Notes under the pieces: model-generated | Seen by the model: the letters and a program-made list of their open reading frames with translations, nothing else | Databases searched by the model: none | What the model was told of the DNA's origin: nothing | NCBI GenBank assembly: GCA_024236495.1 | Contig: JACKKJ010000002.1 | Coordinates: 711,001 to 775,000, forward strand | DNA: 64,000 nucleotides | Source: Paracoccaceae bacterium | GTDB taxonomy: Bacteria; Pseudomonadota; Alphaproteobacteria; Rhodobacterales; Rhodobacteraceae | Direction of reading: 5' to 3' | Program-made: the position numbers and the translations under genes | In this document: piece after piece, positions 35,906-45,217 of the stretch | Layout of the letters: the number at the start of each line of letters is the position of its first letter | How positions within the stretch are numbered: position 1 is the stretch's first letter

Positions 35906-36084
35906 CCGATGAAATCCGCATGGACCGCCGCATGCTCGAGGCGCTGGTCTGCCCGCTGACCCAGACCACGCTCAGCTATGACGCCGAGGCACAGGAGCTG
36001 ATTTCCCGCGCCGCGCGGCTTGCATTCCCGATCCGCGGTGGCATCCCGATCATGCTGGTGGACGAGGCGCGCGAACTGGACTGA
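35902..36084 (+). CDS. Trm112-family small protein
   Basis: This 60-residue protein contains RRMLEALVCPLTQTTLSYD and FPIRGGIPIMLVDEAREL, the pattern of bacterial Trm112/YcaR proteins. Only one of the zinc-ligand cysteines (CPLT) is visible, as in many bacterial members. In eukaryotes Trm112 activates methyltransferases; the bacterial role is unclear. It overlaps the upstream LON-domain gene (ATGA), which sets the start. Confidence 0.85.
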   Translation: MTDEIRMDRRMLEALVCPLTQTTLSYDAEAQELISRAARLAFPIRGGIPIMLVDEARELD

Positions 36085-36120
36085 CAGGCGACGCTTGCCC
36101 TTATGTCCGCCGGCGCCGGT

Positions 36121-37347
36121 TCAAAGCGGAAGACCCTGCAAGAGCTTCGGGGGGTCTCCGGCAAGACCGGCGGCCTGGCGGATGAAGGCGCGGCGCAGCG
36201 CCGGCACCGCGTTGACGGCACCCATGCCAAGGTCGCGCGCCGCGCGAAGGAGGGCGTTGTCGTTTGAGAACAGCTTGTTGACCGTATCCATCCCAAGTGC
36301 GAGCGACGTCGAATCGAACCGCCGCCAGCTTTCGTAGCGTTCCAGCACATCCTCGGCGCCGATATCCTCGCCGCGCCGTTTCGCGCCGACCAGCACTTCG
36401 GCCAGCGCGGCCACGTCGCGGAAGCCCAGGTTCAGGCCCTGACCCGCGATCGGGTGAACGCCATGTGCGGCATCCCCGACCAGCGCGACGCGCGGCGCGG
36501 CGTAGCGGTCCGCCAGGGTCAGGTTCAACGGATAGGTAAAGCGCGCGCCGGCAAGGCGGATGGCACCCAGGTAGTCGCCGAAGCGACGGCGCAGCACAGC
36601 CATGAAGGCCTCGTCGTCAAGCGCGGCGATGGTCCTTGCGTTCTCCTCGGTCTCGCTCCAGACGATGGAGGATCGGTTCCCGGGCAAGGGCAGGATCGCC
36701 AGCGGCCCGGTGGGCATGAAGTACTGTTGCGCGATGCCGTGATGGGGCAGGTCGTGTTCGACCGCGCAGACCAGGGCGGTCTGCCCATAGCTCCATCCCT
36801 GCCGCGCGATCCCGGCGCGCCGGGCAGTGCCCGACTGCCGTCCGTCGCAGCCCGCGATCATCCGGGCCCGCAGGCGCCGCCCGCCGGAAAGCGTGACGCT
36901 GACGCCGCCTGCATCCACCTCCTGCGCGGTGACAGTCTGCGCGGGGATATGGGTGATGCCCGCGGTTTCGCCCAGCGCCGCAAGGAAAGCGGCGTAAAGG
37001 TGCCGGTCCTCCAGCATGAAGCCCATCGGGCCTTCCTCGATCTCGGCGCTGTCGAAATGCAGGAAGAACGGCGCGGCCCCTTCGCCCGCCCGTCCATCGC
37101 TTGCCTTGATTTCCCGGATCGGCTGAACGCGATCCGATACCCTGTCCCAGACCCCGATCGCGGCCAGCAGGCGCTTGGACGCGATCGCCAGCGCATAGGC
37201 GCGCCCGTCAAAGGTAGCGTCCGCCCGCGCGCGGGCGGGCTGCGCGTCGACGATGATGACCGAAAGGCCGGCGCGCGCCAGCGCCAGCGCCAAGGCCGGG
37301 CCGTTCAGCCCGCCGCCCACCACGATCACGTCCGCATCGATCCTCAT
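36121..37347 (-). CDS. UbiH/UbiF/COQ6-type FAD-dependent ubiquinone hydroxylase
   Basis: This 408-residue flavoprotein monooxygenase has the FAD motif VIVVGGGLNGPALALALARAG, the middle DG-type motif AGCDGRQSGTARRAG, and VALVGDAAHGVHPIAGQGLNLGFRD. These define the UbiH/COQ6 family that hydroxylates the ring of ubiquinone precursors with O2 and NADPH. Which ring position it modifies is not evident. It is convergent with the Trm112 gene and divergent from the amidase gene. Confidence 0.9.
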   Translation of the reverse strand: MRIDADVIVVGGGLNGPALALALARAGLSVIIVDAQPARARADATFDGRAYALAIASKRLLAAIGVWDRVSDRVQPIREIKASDGRAGEGAAPFFLHFDSAEIEEGPMGFMLEDRHLYAAFLAALGETAGITHIPAQTVTAQEVDAGGVSVTLSGGRRLRARMIAGCDGRQSGTARRAGIARQGWSYGQTALVCAVEHDLPHHGIAQQYFMPTGPLAILPLPGNRSSIVWSETEENARTIAALDDEAFMAVLRRRFGDYLGAIRLAGARFTYPLNLTLADRYAAPRVALVGDAAHGVHPIAGQGLNLGFRDVAALAEVLVGAKRRGEDIGAEDVLERYESWRRFDSTSLALGMDTVNKLFSNDNALLRAARDLGMGAVNAVPALRRAFIRQAAGLAGDPPKLLQGLPL

Positions 37348-37430
37348 GGCGCCAAGTATCCCGCGCGGGGCGGGATTGTCCATGCGCCGCCTTGCCGCTA
37401 CCGTTCGGCGCGACGGCGATGGAGGACAGG

Positions 37431-38759
37431 ATGCACGACTGGCGAAAGATGACGGCGGGGGATCTGGGGCGTGCGATCGGTGCGGGCAGGATCGACCCGC
37501 TTGAGCTGACAGCCTGCTTCCTGGACGCGATCCGCGCAGAAGATCCCGACCACAGGATCTATGCGCGCGCGACCGAGGCACGCGCCCTGGCCGAGGCCGA
37601 GGCGGCCAGCGCAAGGGCCCGCGCCGGCCACAGGCTGTCGCAACTCGACGGGGTGCCGATGTCCTGGAAGGATCTCTTCGATACGGCCGGCACCGTGACC
37701 GAGGCCGGGTCGCATCTGCTGGCCGGCCGGGTGCCCGCGGCGGATGCCGAGGTGCTGCGCAAGGCGACGCTGCAGGGCCTGGTCTGCCTGGGCAAGACCC
37801 ACATGACCGAACTTGCCTTTTCGGGCCTTGGGGTAAACCCGATGACCGCCACGCCGCCGAACGTCAACGATCCCGCGCTGGCGCCGGGCGGGTCGTCTTC
37901 GGGTGCCGCCGCCTCGGTCGCCTTCGGTCTTGCCGCGGCCGGGATCGGGTCGGATACCGGCGGGTCGGTCCGCATTCCCGCCGCCTGGAACGATCTTGTC
38001 GGCCTCAAGACCACCAGCGGCCGACTGCCGCTGACCGGGGTCGTGCCGCTGTGCGAAAGCTTCGACACCGTCGGCCCCCTGACCCGCAATGTCGAGGATG
38101 CCGCGCTGCTTCTGGCGGCGATGGAAGGATCGGCGGCGCCCGACCTGCGCGGGGCGACCCTGGCGGGCACCCGCCTTCTGGTGATGGAAACCGTTGCGCT
38201 GGCCGACTGCCGCGAGGCGCCGCTGGCCGCCTTCGAAAACGCCGTCGCCCGGTTGCAGGCCGCCGGAGCGCGCATCGAACGCGGCACCGCGCCCGAACTT
38301 GCCGAGGCGCAGGGACTTTCCGGCGTCCTGTTCACGACCGAAGCCTACGGCACCTGGGCCGACCGGATCGAGTCGGAGCCCGAAAAGATGTATGCGCCGG
38401 TCCGCGAACGCTTCCGCCTTGGCAACCGCTTTACCGGGGCGGAATACGTCGCCGCCTGGCGGCGCCTGCGTGAGCTGCGCGCCCTTTGGCATGCGCGAAC
38501 GGCGGGCTTCGATGCCGTCCTTGTGCCGACCTCGCCGATCCTGCCGCCGGATGTCGCGCGGCTTCTGGCGGACGAGGACTATTTCACGACCGAGAACCTT
38601 CTTGCCCTGCGCAACACCCGGATCGGCAACCTGATGGGGCTTTGCGGGCTGACCCTTCCGACCGGCATCCCGTCTTGCGGTATCACGCTGCTGGCGGCCC
38701 CGATGGCCGAAGAACGCCTGCTGCGTCTTGGCGCGGCGGCAGAGGCCGCGCTGGCCTGA
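37431..38759 (+). CDS. Amidase-signature family hydrolase
   Basis: This 442-residue protein carries the full Ser-cisSer-Lys triad of amidase-signature enzymes: Lys80 (MSWKDLFDTAG), Ser155 (PGGSSSG) and Ser179 (GSDTGGSVRIPAA). The spacing of 75 and 24 residues is the same as in fatty acid amide hydrolase. It hydrolyses an unknown amide; GatA is less likely since no gatC/gatB lie alongside. The ATG at 37431 has GGAGGACAG 5-10 bases upstream, preferred over the ATG at 37419. Confidence 0.88.
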   Translation: MHDWRKMTAGDLGRAIGAGRIDPLELTACFLDAIRAEDPDHRIYARATEARALAEAEAASARARAGHRLSQLDGVPMSWKDLFDTAGTVTEAGSHLLAGRVPAADAEVLRKATLQGLVCLGKTHMTELAFSGLGVNPMTATPPNVNDPALAPGGSSSGAAASVAFGLAAAGIGSDTGGSVRIPAAWNDLVGLKTTSGRLPLTGVVPLCESFDTVGPLTRNVEDAALLLAAMEGSAAPDLRGATLAGTRLLVMETVALADCREAPLAAFENAVARLQAAGARIERGTAPELAEAQGLSGVLFTTEAYGTWADRIESEPEKMYAPVRERFRLGNRFTGAEYVAAWRRLRELRALWHARTAGFDAVLVPTSPILPPDVARLLADEDYFTTENLLALRNTRIGNLMGLCGLTLPTGIPSCGITLLAAPMAEERLLRLGAAAEAALA

Positions 38760-38895
38760 TTTCCGCCCGGGGCCGAAAAGACACAGGCGTCCGCAACTAC
38801 CGGGCGGAATCCATTGGTTTTTCTGGACCGGGCGGTCCCGTTTGGCTAGACTTCCGGCAAAACGGGGCGAAATGACCCCGGCAGTTGAGGCATGA

Positions 38896-40074
38896 ATGGC
38901 ATTTCCGGAGCGGTTCTCGAACCTGCCTGATTACGCGTTTCCGCGCCTGCGGAAGCTTCTCGACGTCCACCCGGCGGGTGGCGAGCCCGTTGCCATGACC
39001 ATCGGCGAACCCCGCCACCCGATGCCCGCATTCGTGGGCGAGGTTCTGGCCGCGAACCTATCGGGCTTTGCGCTTTATCCGCCGAACGAGGGCACGCCCG
39101 AACTTCTGGCGGCGATCTCCGGCTGGATCGCGCGGCGCTACGGCGCCACCCTCGGGCCCGACAGGATCATGCCGCTGAACGGAACGCGAGAGGGGCTGTT
39201 TGACGCCTGCATGGCGCTTTGTCCCGAAACCAAGGGGGGCAAGCGGCCGGTCGTCCTGATGCCAAACCCCTTCTACCAGGTCTATGCGGCGGCGGCGCTT
39301 AGCGTGGGGGCTGAACCGGTCTATGTGCCGGCAACCGCCGCGACCGGCTTCCTGCCCGACTATGCGGGCCTTGCGCCCGATCTGCTTGACCGGGTGGCGG
39401 TCGCCTACCTTTGTTCCCCCGCGAACCCGCAGGGCGCCATCGCGTCGCGCGACTATCTGGCGGACCTTCTGTCGCTGGCGGAACGTCACGGGTTCGTGCT
39501 TCTCGCCGACGAATGCTATTCCGAGATCTGGCGCGATGCCCCGCCCCCGGGCGCGCTGCAGGTGGCGGCGGAAACCGGCGCAGACCCCGAACGTGTCGCG
39601 GTTTTCCACTCGTTGTCCAAGCGGTCGAACCTGCCCGGCCTCCGGTCCGGCTTTGTCGCGGGCGGCCCGCAGTCGATCGCGCGGTTCCGGCAGCTTCGCA
39701 ACTACGGCGGCGCCCCCCTGCCCCTGCCGATTCAGCGCGTGTCCGAACGCGTCTGGTCCGACGAGGCGCATGTGGATGAGAACCGCGCGCTATACCACGA
39801 GAAATTCCGCATCGCCGATCAGGTGTTTTCGGGCCTTCAGGGCTACCGGACACCCGAAGGCGGCTTCTTCCTCTGGCTCCCGGTCGAGGACGGGGAAGCG
39901 GCGGCGCTGAAGCTTTGGCGTGAAACCGGCGTGCGGGTGCTGCCCGGCGCCTATCTTGCGCGCGATGTCGGGGGCGACAATCCGGGCAAGGGCTACATCC
40001 GTGTCGCGATGGTGGCCCCTAGGGAAGAAATGCAGCGCGGGCTCATCAGCCTCCGCGACTGCCTTTACGGTTGA
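38896..40074 (+). CDS. dapC: DapC-type succinyldiaminopimelate aminotransferase
   Basis: This 392-residue class I aminotransferase has GEPRHPMPAF, LNGTREGLF, the PLP-phosphate and Asp blocks (LCSPANPQG, LADECYSEIW) and the PLP lysine at residue 242 (HSLSKRSNLPGLRSGF). The sequence style is that of DapC enzymes, which make N-succinyl-LL-diaminopimelate for DapE. It lies 12 bases before ftsK, a neighbourhood typical of Rhodobacteraceae. Confidence 0.88.
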   Translation: MAFPERFSNLPDYAFPRLRKLLDVHPAGGEPVAMTIGEPRHPMPAFVGEVLAANLSGFALYPPNEGTPELLAAISGWIARRYGATLGPDRIMPLNGTREGLFDACMALCPETKGGKRPVVLMPNPFYQVYAAAALSVGAEPVYVPATAATGFLPDYAGLAPDLLDRVAVAYLCSPANPQGAIASRDYLADLLSLAERHGFVLLADECYSEIWRDAPPPGALQVAAETGADPERVAVFHSLSKRSNLPGLRSGFVAGGPQSIARFRQLRNYGGAPLPLPIQRVSERVWSDEAHVDENRALYHEKFRIADQVFSGLQGYRTPEGGFFLWLPVEDGEAAALKLWRETGVRVLPGAYLARDVGGDNPGKGYIRVAMVAPREEMQRGLISLRDCLYG

Positions 40075-40086
40075 GGACGGGTAAAG

Positions 40087-42936
40087 ATGGCATCTTATCA
40101 GGCACGGCAGCGCGATCCGCTTCTGGACCAGCACACCCAGGCCGCGATCGAACGGCGCGGGAAGGAGCTTGTGGGCATCGTCCTGCTGGCGATGGGCATT
40201 GCGACCGCACTGATCATCGGCAGCTACAGCCCCGACGATCCCAGCTGGCTTGCCGCCACCGACGAACCCGCACAGAACCTTCTGGGCCGTTTTGGTGCTG
40301 CCATCGCTTCGCCGCTCTATGTCATTTCGGGCTATGGCTCCTGGGGTCTTGCGCTTGTCTTCGCTGTCTGGGGTGTCCGCCTGATCGTCCATGCCGGCGA
40401 AGATCGTGCCCTGTCGCGCGTGATCTTCGCCCCCATCGCCATCGCGCTGCTGTCGGTCTATGCCTCGACCCATGCGCCCGGCGCGGGATGGCTGCACAGC
40501 TTCGGCCTTGGCGGGCTGTTCGGAGACACCGTCCTGGGTGCCGTCCTTGGCATCGCGCCGCTTGACGCGGGCCTCTCGCTCAAGATCGTGTCGGCGCTGA
40601 TCGGGCTTGGATCGCTTGCCATGCTGTCGTTCGTGCTGGGCTTCGACCGACGCGAACTGGCGATGATCGCCCGGTTCCTGCTGGTCGGGACTATCGTCGG
40701 CTATGACTGGATCCTGAGGATGTTGGGCAGGGGTGCCGTCGCCTCGCTCAGGGGGGCGCAGGCGCTGAACGAACGCCGCCGCGCCCGCCAGGATGAGGAA
40801 GACGACTGGGCGGAACCCGAAATGCCCGCCCCCGCCCTCTCGCGCCGCGCGAATGTCCTGCGCGCGGAACCGAGATTTGCGGGTCCGGTGACCGAACAGG
40901 AACCTGCCGCCGCACCGCGCGCGGGGCTTCTGGGCAAGGTCGGCGCGCTCTTGCGCGGCGGGTCCGAGGCGGACATGCGGATTGAACCCGAACTGGTGGA
41001 ACGTGGCTTGCCGCGCATGGGCTGGACCGGCGAGGCGCCAAGCGCGGACCGCATCCGCGAACGGATCGCCGACGCGGTCAAGGCGCGGTCCGAACAGGGC
41101 GGGGTCCGCCCCCTGCCCGCTGCCGCCGACCGCCCCGAACCCACCCTTTCGCGGGGCGAGTCGTTCGGCCTGGACACGGACCTGCCCGACGAACCGCGGC
41201 TGACCGCCCGCGCGGCGCTGGCACAGGCGGAGACGCTGATTGAAACCGACGAGGACGACAACATCTTTGGCGACCTCGATCTTGACGAACCGGTCGACAC
41301 CGCGGCGCTGCCGCGCGCCGAACACCGGCGTGTCGTGCAGCACGGCGCAATCAGGGCCCCCGCCCCCTCGCGTCAGGCCATCGCCGAGGCGCAGCCGCGC
41401 CTGCGGTTTGACGAACCGAAGGGCCACGCCTACGAACTGCCGCCGCTCTCTCTCCTGACCAACCCCGTCACGATCCAGCGCCACCAGCTTTCGGACGAGG
41501 CGCTTGAGGAAAACGCCCGCATGCTGGAAAGCGTGCTAGACGACTACGGCGTCAAGGGGGAGATCGTCTCGGTCCGCCCCGGCCCGGTCGTCACCATGTA
41601 CGAACTGGAACCCGCGCCGGGCCTGAAGGCCAGCCGCGTGATCGGCCTTGCCGACGACATCGCCCGGTCGATGTCGGCGCTCTCCGCCCGCGTGTCCACC
41701 GTTCCCGGCCGCTCCGTCATCGGGATCGAGCTTCCCAACGCCCACCGCGAAAAGGTCGTCCTGCGCGAAATCCTCGCCGCCCGCGATTTCGGCGACGGCA
41801 ACCACCGCCTGCCGCTTGCCCTTGGCAAGGACATCGCCGGCGATCCCGTCGTCGCGAACCTTGCCAAGATGCCCCACCTCCTGATCGCGGGCACCACCGG
41901 TTCGGGCAAGTCCGTCGCCATCAACACCATGATCCTCTCGCTCCTCTACAAGCTCACGCCCGAGGAATGCCGGCTCATCATGATCGACCCCAAGATGCTG
42001 GAACTTTCCGTCTATGACGGCATCCCGCATCTCCTCTCCCCCGTCGTCACCGACCCGAAAAAGGCCGTCGTCGCCCTCAAATGGGTCGTCGGAGAGATGG
42101 AGGAGCGTTACCGCAAGATGTCCAAGATGGGCGTCAGGAACATCGACGGCTACAACGGCCGCGTCCGCGAGGCGCTCGCCAATGGCGAGATGTTCAAGCG
42201 CACCGTCCAGACCGGCTTCGACGAGGAAACCGGCGACCCCGTCTTCGAGACCGAGGAATTCGCCCCCGTCCCGATCCCCTACATCGTCGTCATCGTGGAC
42301 GAGATGGCCGACCTGATGATGGTCGCGGGGAAAGAGATCGAGGCCTGCATCCAGCGCCTGGCCCAGATGGCCCGCGCCTCAGGCATCCACCTGATCATGG
42401 CGACGCAGCGCCCCTCGGTCGATGTCATCACCGGCACGATCAAGGCGAACTTCCCCACCCGCATCTCCTTCCAGGTCACGTCGAAGATCGACAGCCGCAC
42501 CATCCTTGGCGAAATGGGGGCCGAACAGCTTCTGGGCATGGGCGACATGCTTTACATGGCCGGCGGGTCAAAGATCACCCGCATCCACGGCCCCTTCGTC
42601 TCGGACGAGGAGGTGGAGGAGATCGTGACCCACCTCAAGTCCTTCGGCCCGCCCGAATACATGTCCGGCGTGGTCGAGGGCCCGGACGAGGACAAGGAAA
42701 GCGACATCGACCTTGTCCTTGGCCTTGGCGGCAACACCGACGGCGACGATGCCCTCTACGACCAGGCCGTGCAGGTCGTGCTGCGCGACCGCAAGGTCAG
42801 CACGTCCTACATCCAGAGGAAACTCGGCATCGGCTACAACAAGGCCGCGCGTCTGGTGGAGCAGATGGAGGAACAGGGGCTGGTGTCAGCGGCGAACCAT
42901 GTGGGCAAGCGGGAAATCCTCGTCCCCGAACAGTAG
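40087..42936 (+). CDS. ftsK: DNA translocase FtsK
   Basis: This 949-residue protein has four or five N-terminal membrane segments (about residues 25-210), a low-complexity acidic/Pro linker (about 225-450), the RecA-like motor with Walker A GTTGSGKS (about 603) and Walker B IVVIVDEMADLMM, and a C-terminal winged-helix gamma domain (VSTSYIQRKLGIGYNKAARLVEQME) that reads polar KOPS sequences. It pumps chromosome termini through the septum and activates XerCD. The 3' end is the left border of the accessory region. Confidence 0.97.
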   Translation: MASYQARQRDPLLDQHTQAAIERRGKELVGIVLLAMGIATALIIGSYSPDDPSWLAATDEPAQNLLGRFGAAIASPLYVISGYGSWGLALVFAVWGVRLIVHAGEDRALSRVIFAPIAIALLSVYASTHAPGAGWLHSFGLGGLFGDTVLGAVLGIAPLDAGLSLKIVSALIGLGSLAMLSFVLGFDRRELAMIARFLLVGTIVGYDWILRMLGRGAVASLRGAQALNERRRARQDEEDDWAEPEMPAPALSRRANVLRAEPRFAGPVTEQEPAAAPRAGLLGKVGALLRGGSEADMRIEPELVERGLPRMGWTGEAPSADRIRERIADAVKARSEQGGVRPLPAAADRPEPTLSRGESFGLDTDLPDEPRLTARAALAQAETLIETDEDDNIFGDLDLDEPVDTAALPRAEHRRVVQHGAIRAPAPSRQAIAEAQPRLRFDEPKGHAYELPPLSLLTNPVTIQRHQLSDEALEENARMLESVLDDYGVKGEIVSVRPGPVVTMYELEPAPGLKASRVIGLADDIARSMSALSARVSTVPGRSVIGIELPNAHREKVVLREILAARDFGDGNHRLPLALGKDIAGDPVVANLAKMPHLLIAGTTGSGKSVAINTMILSLLYKLTPEECRLIMIDPKMLELSVYDGIPHLLSPVVTDPKKAVVALKWVVGEMEERYRKMSKMGVRNIDGYNGRVREALANGEMFKRTVQTGFDEETGDPVFETEEFAPVPIPYIVVIVDEMADLMMVAGKEIEACIQRLAQMARASGIHLIMATQRPSVDVITGTIKANFPTRISFQVTSKIDSRTILGEMGAEQLLGMGDMLYMAGGSKITRIHGPFVSDEEVEEIVTHLKSFGPPEYMSGVVEGPDEDKESDIDLVLGLGGNTDGDDALYDQAVQVVLRDRKVSTSYIQRKLGIGYNKAARLVEQMEEQGLVSAANHVGKREILVPEQ

Positions 42937-42988
42937 GGTGATTTGTGCTTTCTTGTTGAAAGCTCCCTATTCTGTGCGTTCCGCGGTT

Positions 42989-43639
42989 CTAACCGGCCAT
43001 ATCTCTCAACACTTCCGCTGCGAGGAGTTGCGCTCGTTCGAATTCTATTGCCCACTCATCTACCTGTTGTGCCGCGGTTCCTACCACCTCTTCTGGACGA
43101 AATCGCTTGTTAGACTCTGCAGAACGTATCGCGTCTAAATGCTCCGGAGATGCCCCTCTCTCTTGCATGTAAGCTAAGATTTGGTCCTGCCACTGCTCGT
43201 CTTCGTGCCGCACTTCCCAACTTCTGGAGAGAATGGGCTCGAAGCCATACGTTTGGAGCATTGCCAGGACAAATGTCGCGCAGGTAAGCCCTCTCCCGGG
43301 GGGAGCCGGAAGCAGAGCACCAGTTGCCTTGTCGAAGATCAGTCCGTCCATATCAAAACCATAGGGAATAGACGGATGACCTTCGGCGATGACGTTCGCC
43401 AACGCGGCCAGAACGAGTTGATTTTCCGGATCCAGCCCGCTGGGCGCCCACCAGTAAGTTCCGTTCAGCGCCTCGTCCCGCAAGTCAAAGTGGAAAGCCA
43501 AATGAAGGAAGCGCACCACTTCGGCGTCTGGGCGATAAATGACGCCGCAATGACGTTGATTGGCGTCTATTTCTTTTATGCCGAGGCCAAAAATAAAGTC
43601 ACCACCCATATTTTCCGCGGGCGCGGAAACAATTGGCAT
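42989..43639 (-). CDS. Unknown protein with a possible permuted papain-like His/Cys pair (cassette gene 3)
   Basis: I do not recognise this 216-residue protein. It has H30 in RHCGVIYRP and, much later, C120 at the start of a hydrophobic helix (GLTCATFVLAML). A His before a helix-capping Cys is the order seen in circularly permuted NlpC/P60 (YaeF/LRAT-like) thiol enzymes, so an amidase or protease activity is possible but unproven. There is no signal peptide or membrane segment. It starts 3 bases after the preceding cassette gene. Codon use is clearly more AT-rich than that of ftsK next door, which points to transfer. Confidence 0.65.
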   Translation of the reverse strand: MPIVSAPAENMGGDFIFGLGIKEIDANQRHCGVIYRPDAEVVRFLHLAFHFDLRDEALNGTYWWAPSGLDPENQLVLAALANVIAEGHPSIPYGFDMDGLIFDKATGALLPAPPGRGLTCATFVLAMLQTYGFEPILSRSWEVRHEDEQWQDQILAYMQERGASPEHLDAIRSAESNKRFRPEEVVGTAAQQVDEWAIEFERAQLLAAEVLRDMAG

Positions 43640-43642
43640 CGT

Positions 43643-44152
43643 TCAAATCATTCCCTTTAGAAGTCTACCGCTGTCTTTCCCACTTCTTTCAAGCGCAGAC
43701 ACAACGCGCGTAAGGAAGGTTTTCCAACCTCTTACTTTTGATCGAACAGGATAAGTCGCACGGGCGAACGCCAATAGAACGTGGCTGGAGGCATTCCTTG
43801 CTGTGGCATCATGCAGTACTTTTTCTAATGTCGCGTATTGCTGTTGGTAAATAATAGAATTGATGCCCCTAATGTAAGCCGACAGCTTTGCAACCGACAG
43901 CTGTCCACCTTCGTTCTGTGAGAGCGCATCAAAATACCAATCCAGTGAAATTGGATCGCTTTCTCGGGTGCATACGTGACTAGCCGCCTTGTTTCCTGTC
44001 ACTACAAAGTGGGTTTTGATATACTGGCTCTCAATAAAATGATCCCCGGCTGCAACATCCGCGTCAAGATGGGCGGGTGTGCCCAATTTAGATAGTTGTG
44101 GGAAAAACCCAATAAATTCTTTGTCAGGCGTCCCGCGGCTCCATGGCGTCAT
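43643..44152 (-). CDS. Unknown protein (cassette gene 2)
   Basis: This protein of about 169 residues has no domain I recognise. Visible traits are an even, soluble composition, a run of FVVTGNKAASHVCTRESDPISLDWYFDALS, and a basic C-terminal helix (SKVRGWKTFLTRVVSALERSGKDSGRLLKG). The start is uncertain: the ATG at 44152 gives a modest overlap with the upstream TIGR04255 gene, while ATGs further upstream would overlap it by more than 70 bases. Base composition is AT-rich like its neighbours. Confidence 0.6.
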   Translation of the reverse strand: MTPWSRGTPDKEFIGFFPQLSKLGTPAHLDADVAAGDHFIESQYIKTHFVVTGNKAASHVCTRESDPISLDWYFDALSQNEGGQLSVAKLSAYIRGINSIIYQQQYATLEKVLHDATARNASSHVLLAFARATYPVRSKVRGWKTFLTRVVSALERSGKDSGRLLKGMI

Positions 44153-44891
44153 GGAGCCGCGGCTTGATGTGCCATCTGAAAGCGTTTCTGGCCGCTCCGT
44201 TGTAGTACGCAAGTAGTCGGTAAGCATCTTCATCTTTCTCCATGGGGGAGTCAAAAAAGAAATCTGAATCGACAACATAGTTCTTTGTCGTTCCATCATC
44301 TGCGATATTTATTCCGCTCCTAATAGCCACACGTCCGTTGCCAATTGACAGAACGGTGGCCGAGCTTTGTTCAATAATACTATCGATTGGAATATCGCCG
44401 TCTCCCAATAAGCCTAATGCCGATCCACGTATTAAATCCGTCCACGGCACGTCGGATATTCCAAGGTCTGCACGTTTAATAATGTTTACGTACCTAAGTC
44501 CCAAGCGGGAGTAGAACGGCACGTCGTACGAAGACCGCAAGGCGCTGATCGCGCATTGTATATGGGAAAGGAAGGTCTCCCAGCGCGTGTATCTCACTGT
44601 TTTTACAGCTAAGAAATCGCTGCAAAGAGATATCGTGTATTGGCGATCTCGATCAGAGAAATCATAAATCACTCTGCGCGATGTGGGAGGAGCCGTTCCC
44701 TCCTCGTTACCAATGTGGAACGTGACTGTTTGGCGAGATTCTACCGATGGGTACGACCTTCCAAGCGACTTCTGGAAGTTAGCGGGAACACTGTCGTCTA
44801 GTTCCAGCAAACGAGGGAACCGCAATTGGCAGACAACCTCAGCCAACGGATTGCGCTCGTAGACTACGCGAGGTTCTTCAGTAAAGTTCAT
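44124..44891 (-). CDS. TIGR04255-family protein (cassette gene 1)
   Basis: The 255-residue product begins MNFTEEPRVVYERNPLAEVV followed by CQLRFPRLLELD, the signature opening of the sporadically distributed TIGR04255 family. It continues with YSRLGLRYVNIIKRADLG and a C-terminal helix DEDAYRLLAYYNGAARNAFRWHI, also typical. Function is unknown; members occur scattered in mobile regions next to variable unknown genes. The ATG at 44891 matches the family start, although a frame continues to an ATG at 44939. It is the first gene of a three-gene AT-rich operon. Confidence 0.82.
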   Translation of the reverse strand: MNFTEEPRVVYERNPLAEVVCQLRFPRLLELDDSVPANFQKSLGRSYPSVESRQTVTFHIGNEEGTAPPTSRRVIYDFSDRDRQYTISLCSDFLAVKTVRYTRWETFLSHIQCAISALRSSYDVPFYSRLGLRYVNIIKRADLGISDVPWTDLIRGSALGLLGDGDIPIDSIIEQSSATVLSIGNGRVAIRSGINIADDGTTKNYVVDSDFFFDSPMEKDEDAYRLLAYYNGAARNAFRWHIKPRLHDAMEPRDA

Positions 44892-45217
44892 TAACTTCAG
44901 TACCTTACACCCGAAGGCCATTTTTCTTTTGTCCAACACGATTCTTGCACATAGCAGATTCGGCGTAAAGAACCGATTACATTCCAGCGGGCAGCAAGCG
45001 TAGGCCGGGGTTCTCCCTCGCCCTACGACCTCCCCCCTATTTCCCCAACCGGTAATCCCGGAACTTCCGCATCCCCTCCAGTTCCTTCTTCTCCTCCGCC
45101 GCCTTTCCCCCCCGGTGACCTTCCTTGCGCGACCATCGGACTTCGCGCCGGCACCTGCCCCCCCTCAGCCCCTTGCCATACGTTTTGCCGACACTTTGCC
45201 GACCCGGGGCCGACGTC
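44892..45217. other. Gene-free boundary segment
   Basis: These 326 bases separate the AT-rich cassette from the catabolic island. The first ~100 bases are AT-rich and presumably hold the cassette promoter; composition then switches abruptly to GC-rich near 44990. The right end carries the 4 x 11-bp repeat. I see no convincing coding frame, tRNA or integrase trace. Confidence 0.6.
45170..45213 (+). repeat. 4 x 11-bp tandem repeat, left copy
   Basis: Four consecutive 11-base units read CCCTTGCCATA, CGTTTTGCCGA, CACTTTGCCGA and CCCGGGGCCGA, consensus C-N4-TTGCCGA. A second copy in the same orientation occurs at 60756-60799, just upstream of lolA. Both begin CTTGCCATAC and keep phase throughout. 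The left copy ends 4 bases before the stop of the fadJ-like gene. Confidence 0.75.

Noticed and set aside
42937..45217. Integrase, transposase or tRNA attachment site at the left edge of the accessory DNA
   Set aside because: Neither coding nor repeat evidence for one was visible; no terminal inverted repeats or tRNA-like cloverleaf were seen.
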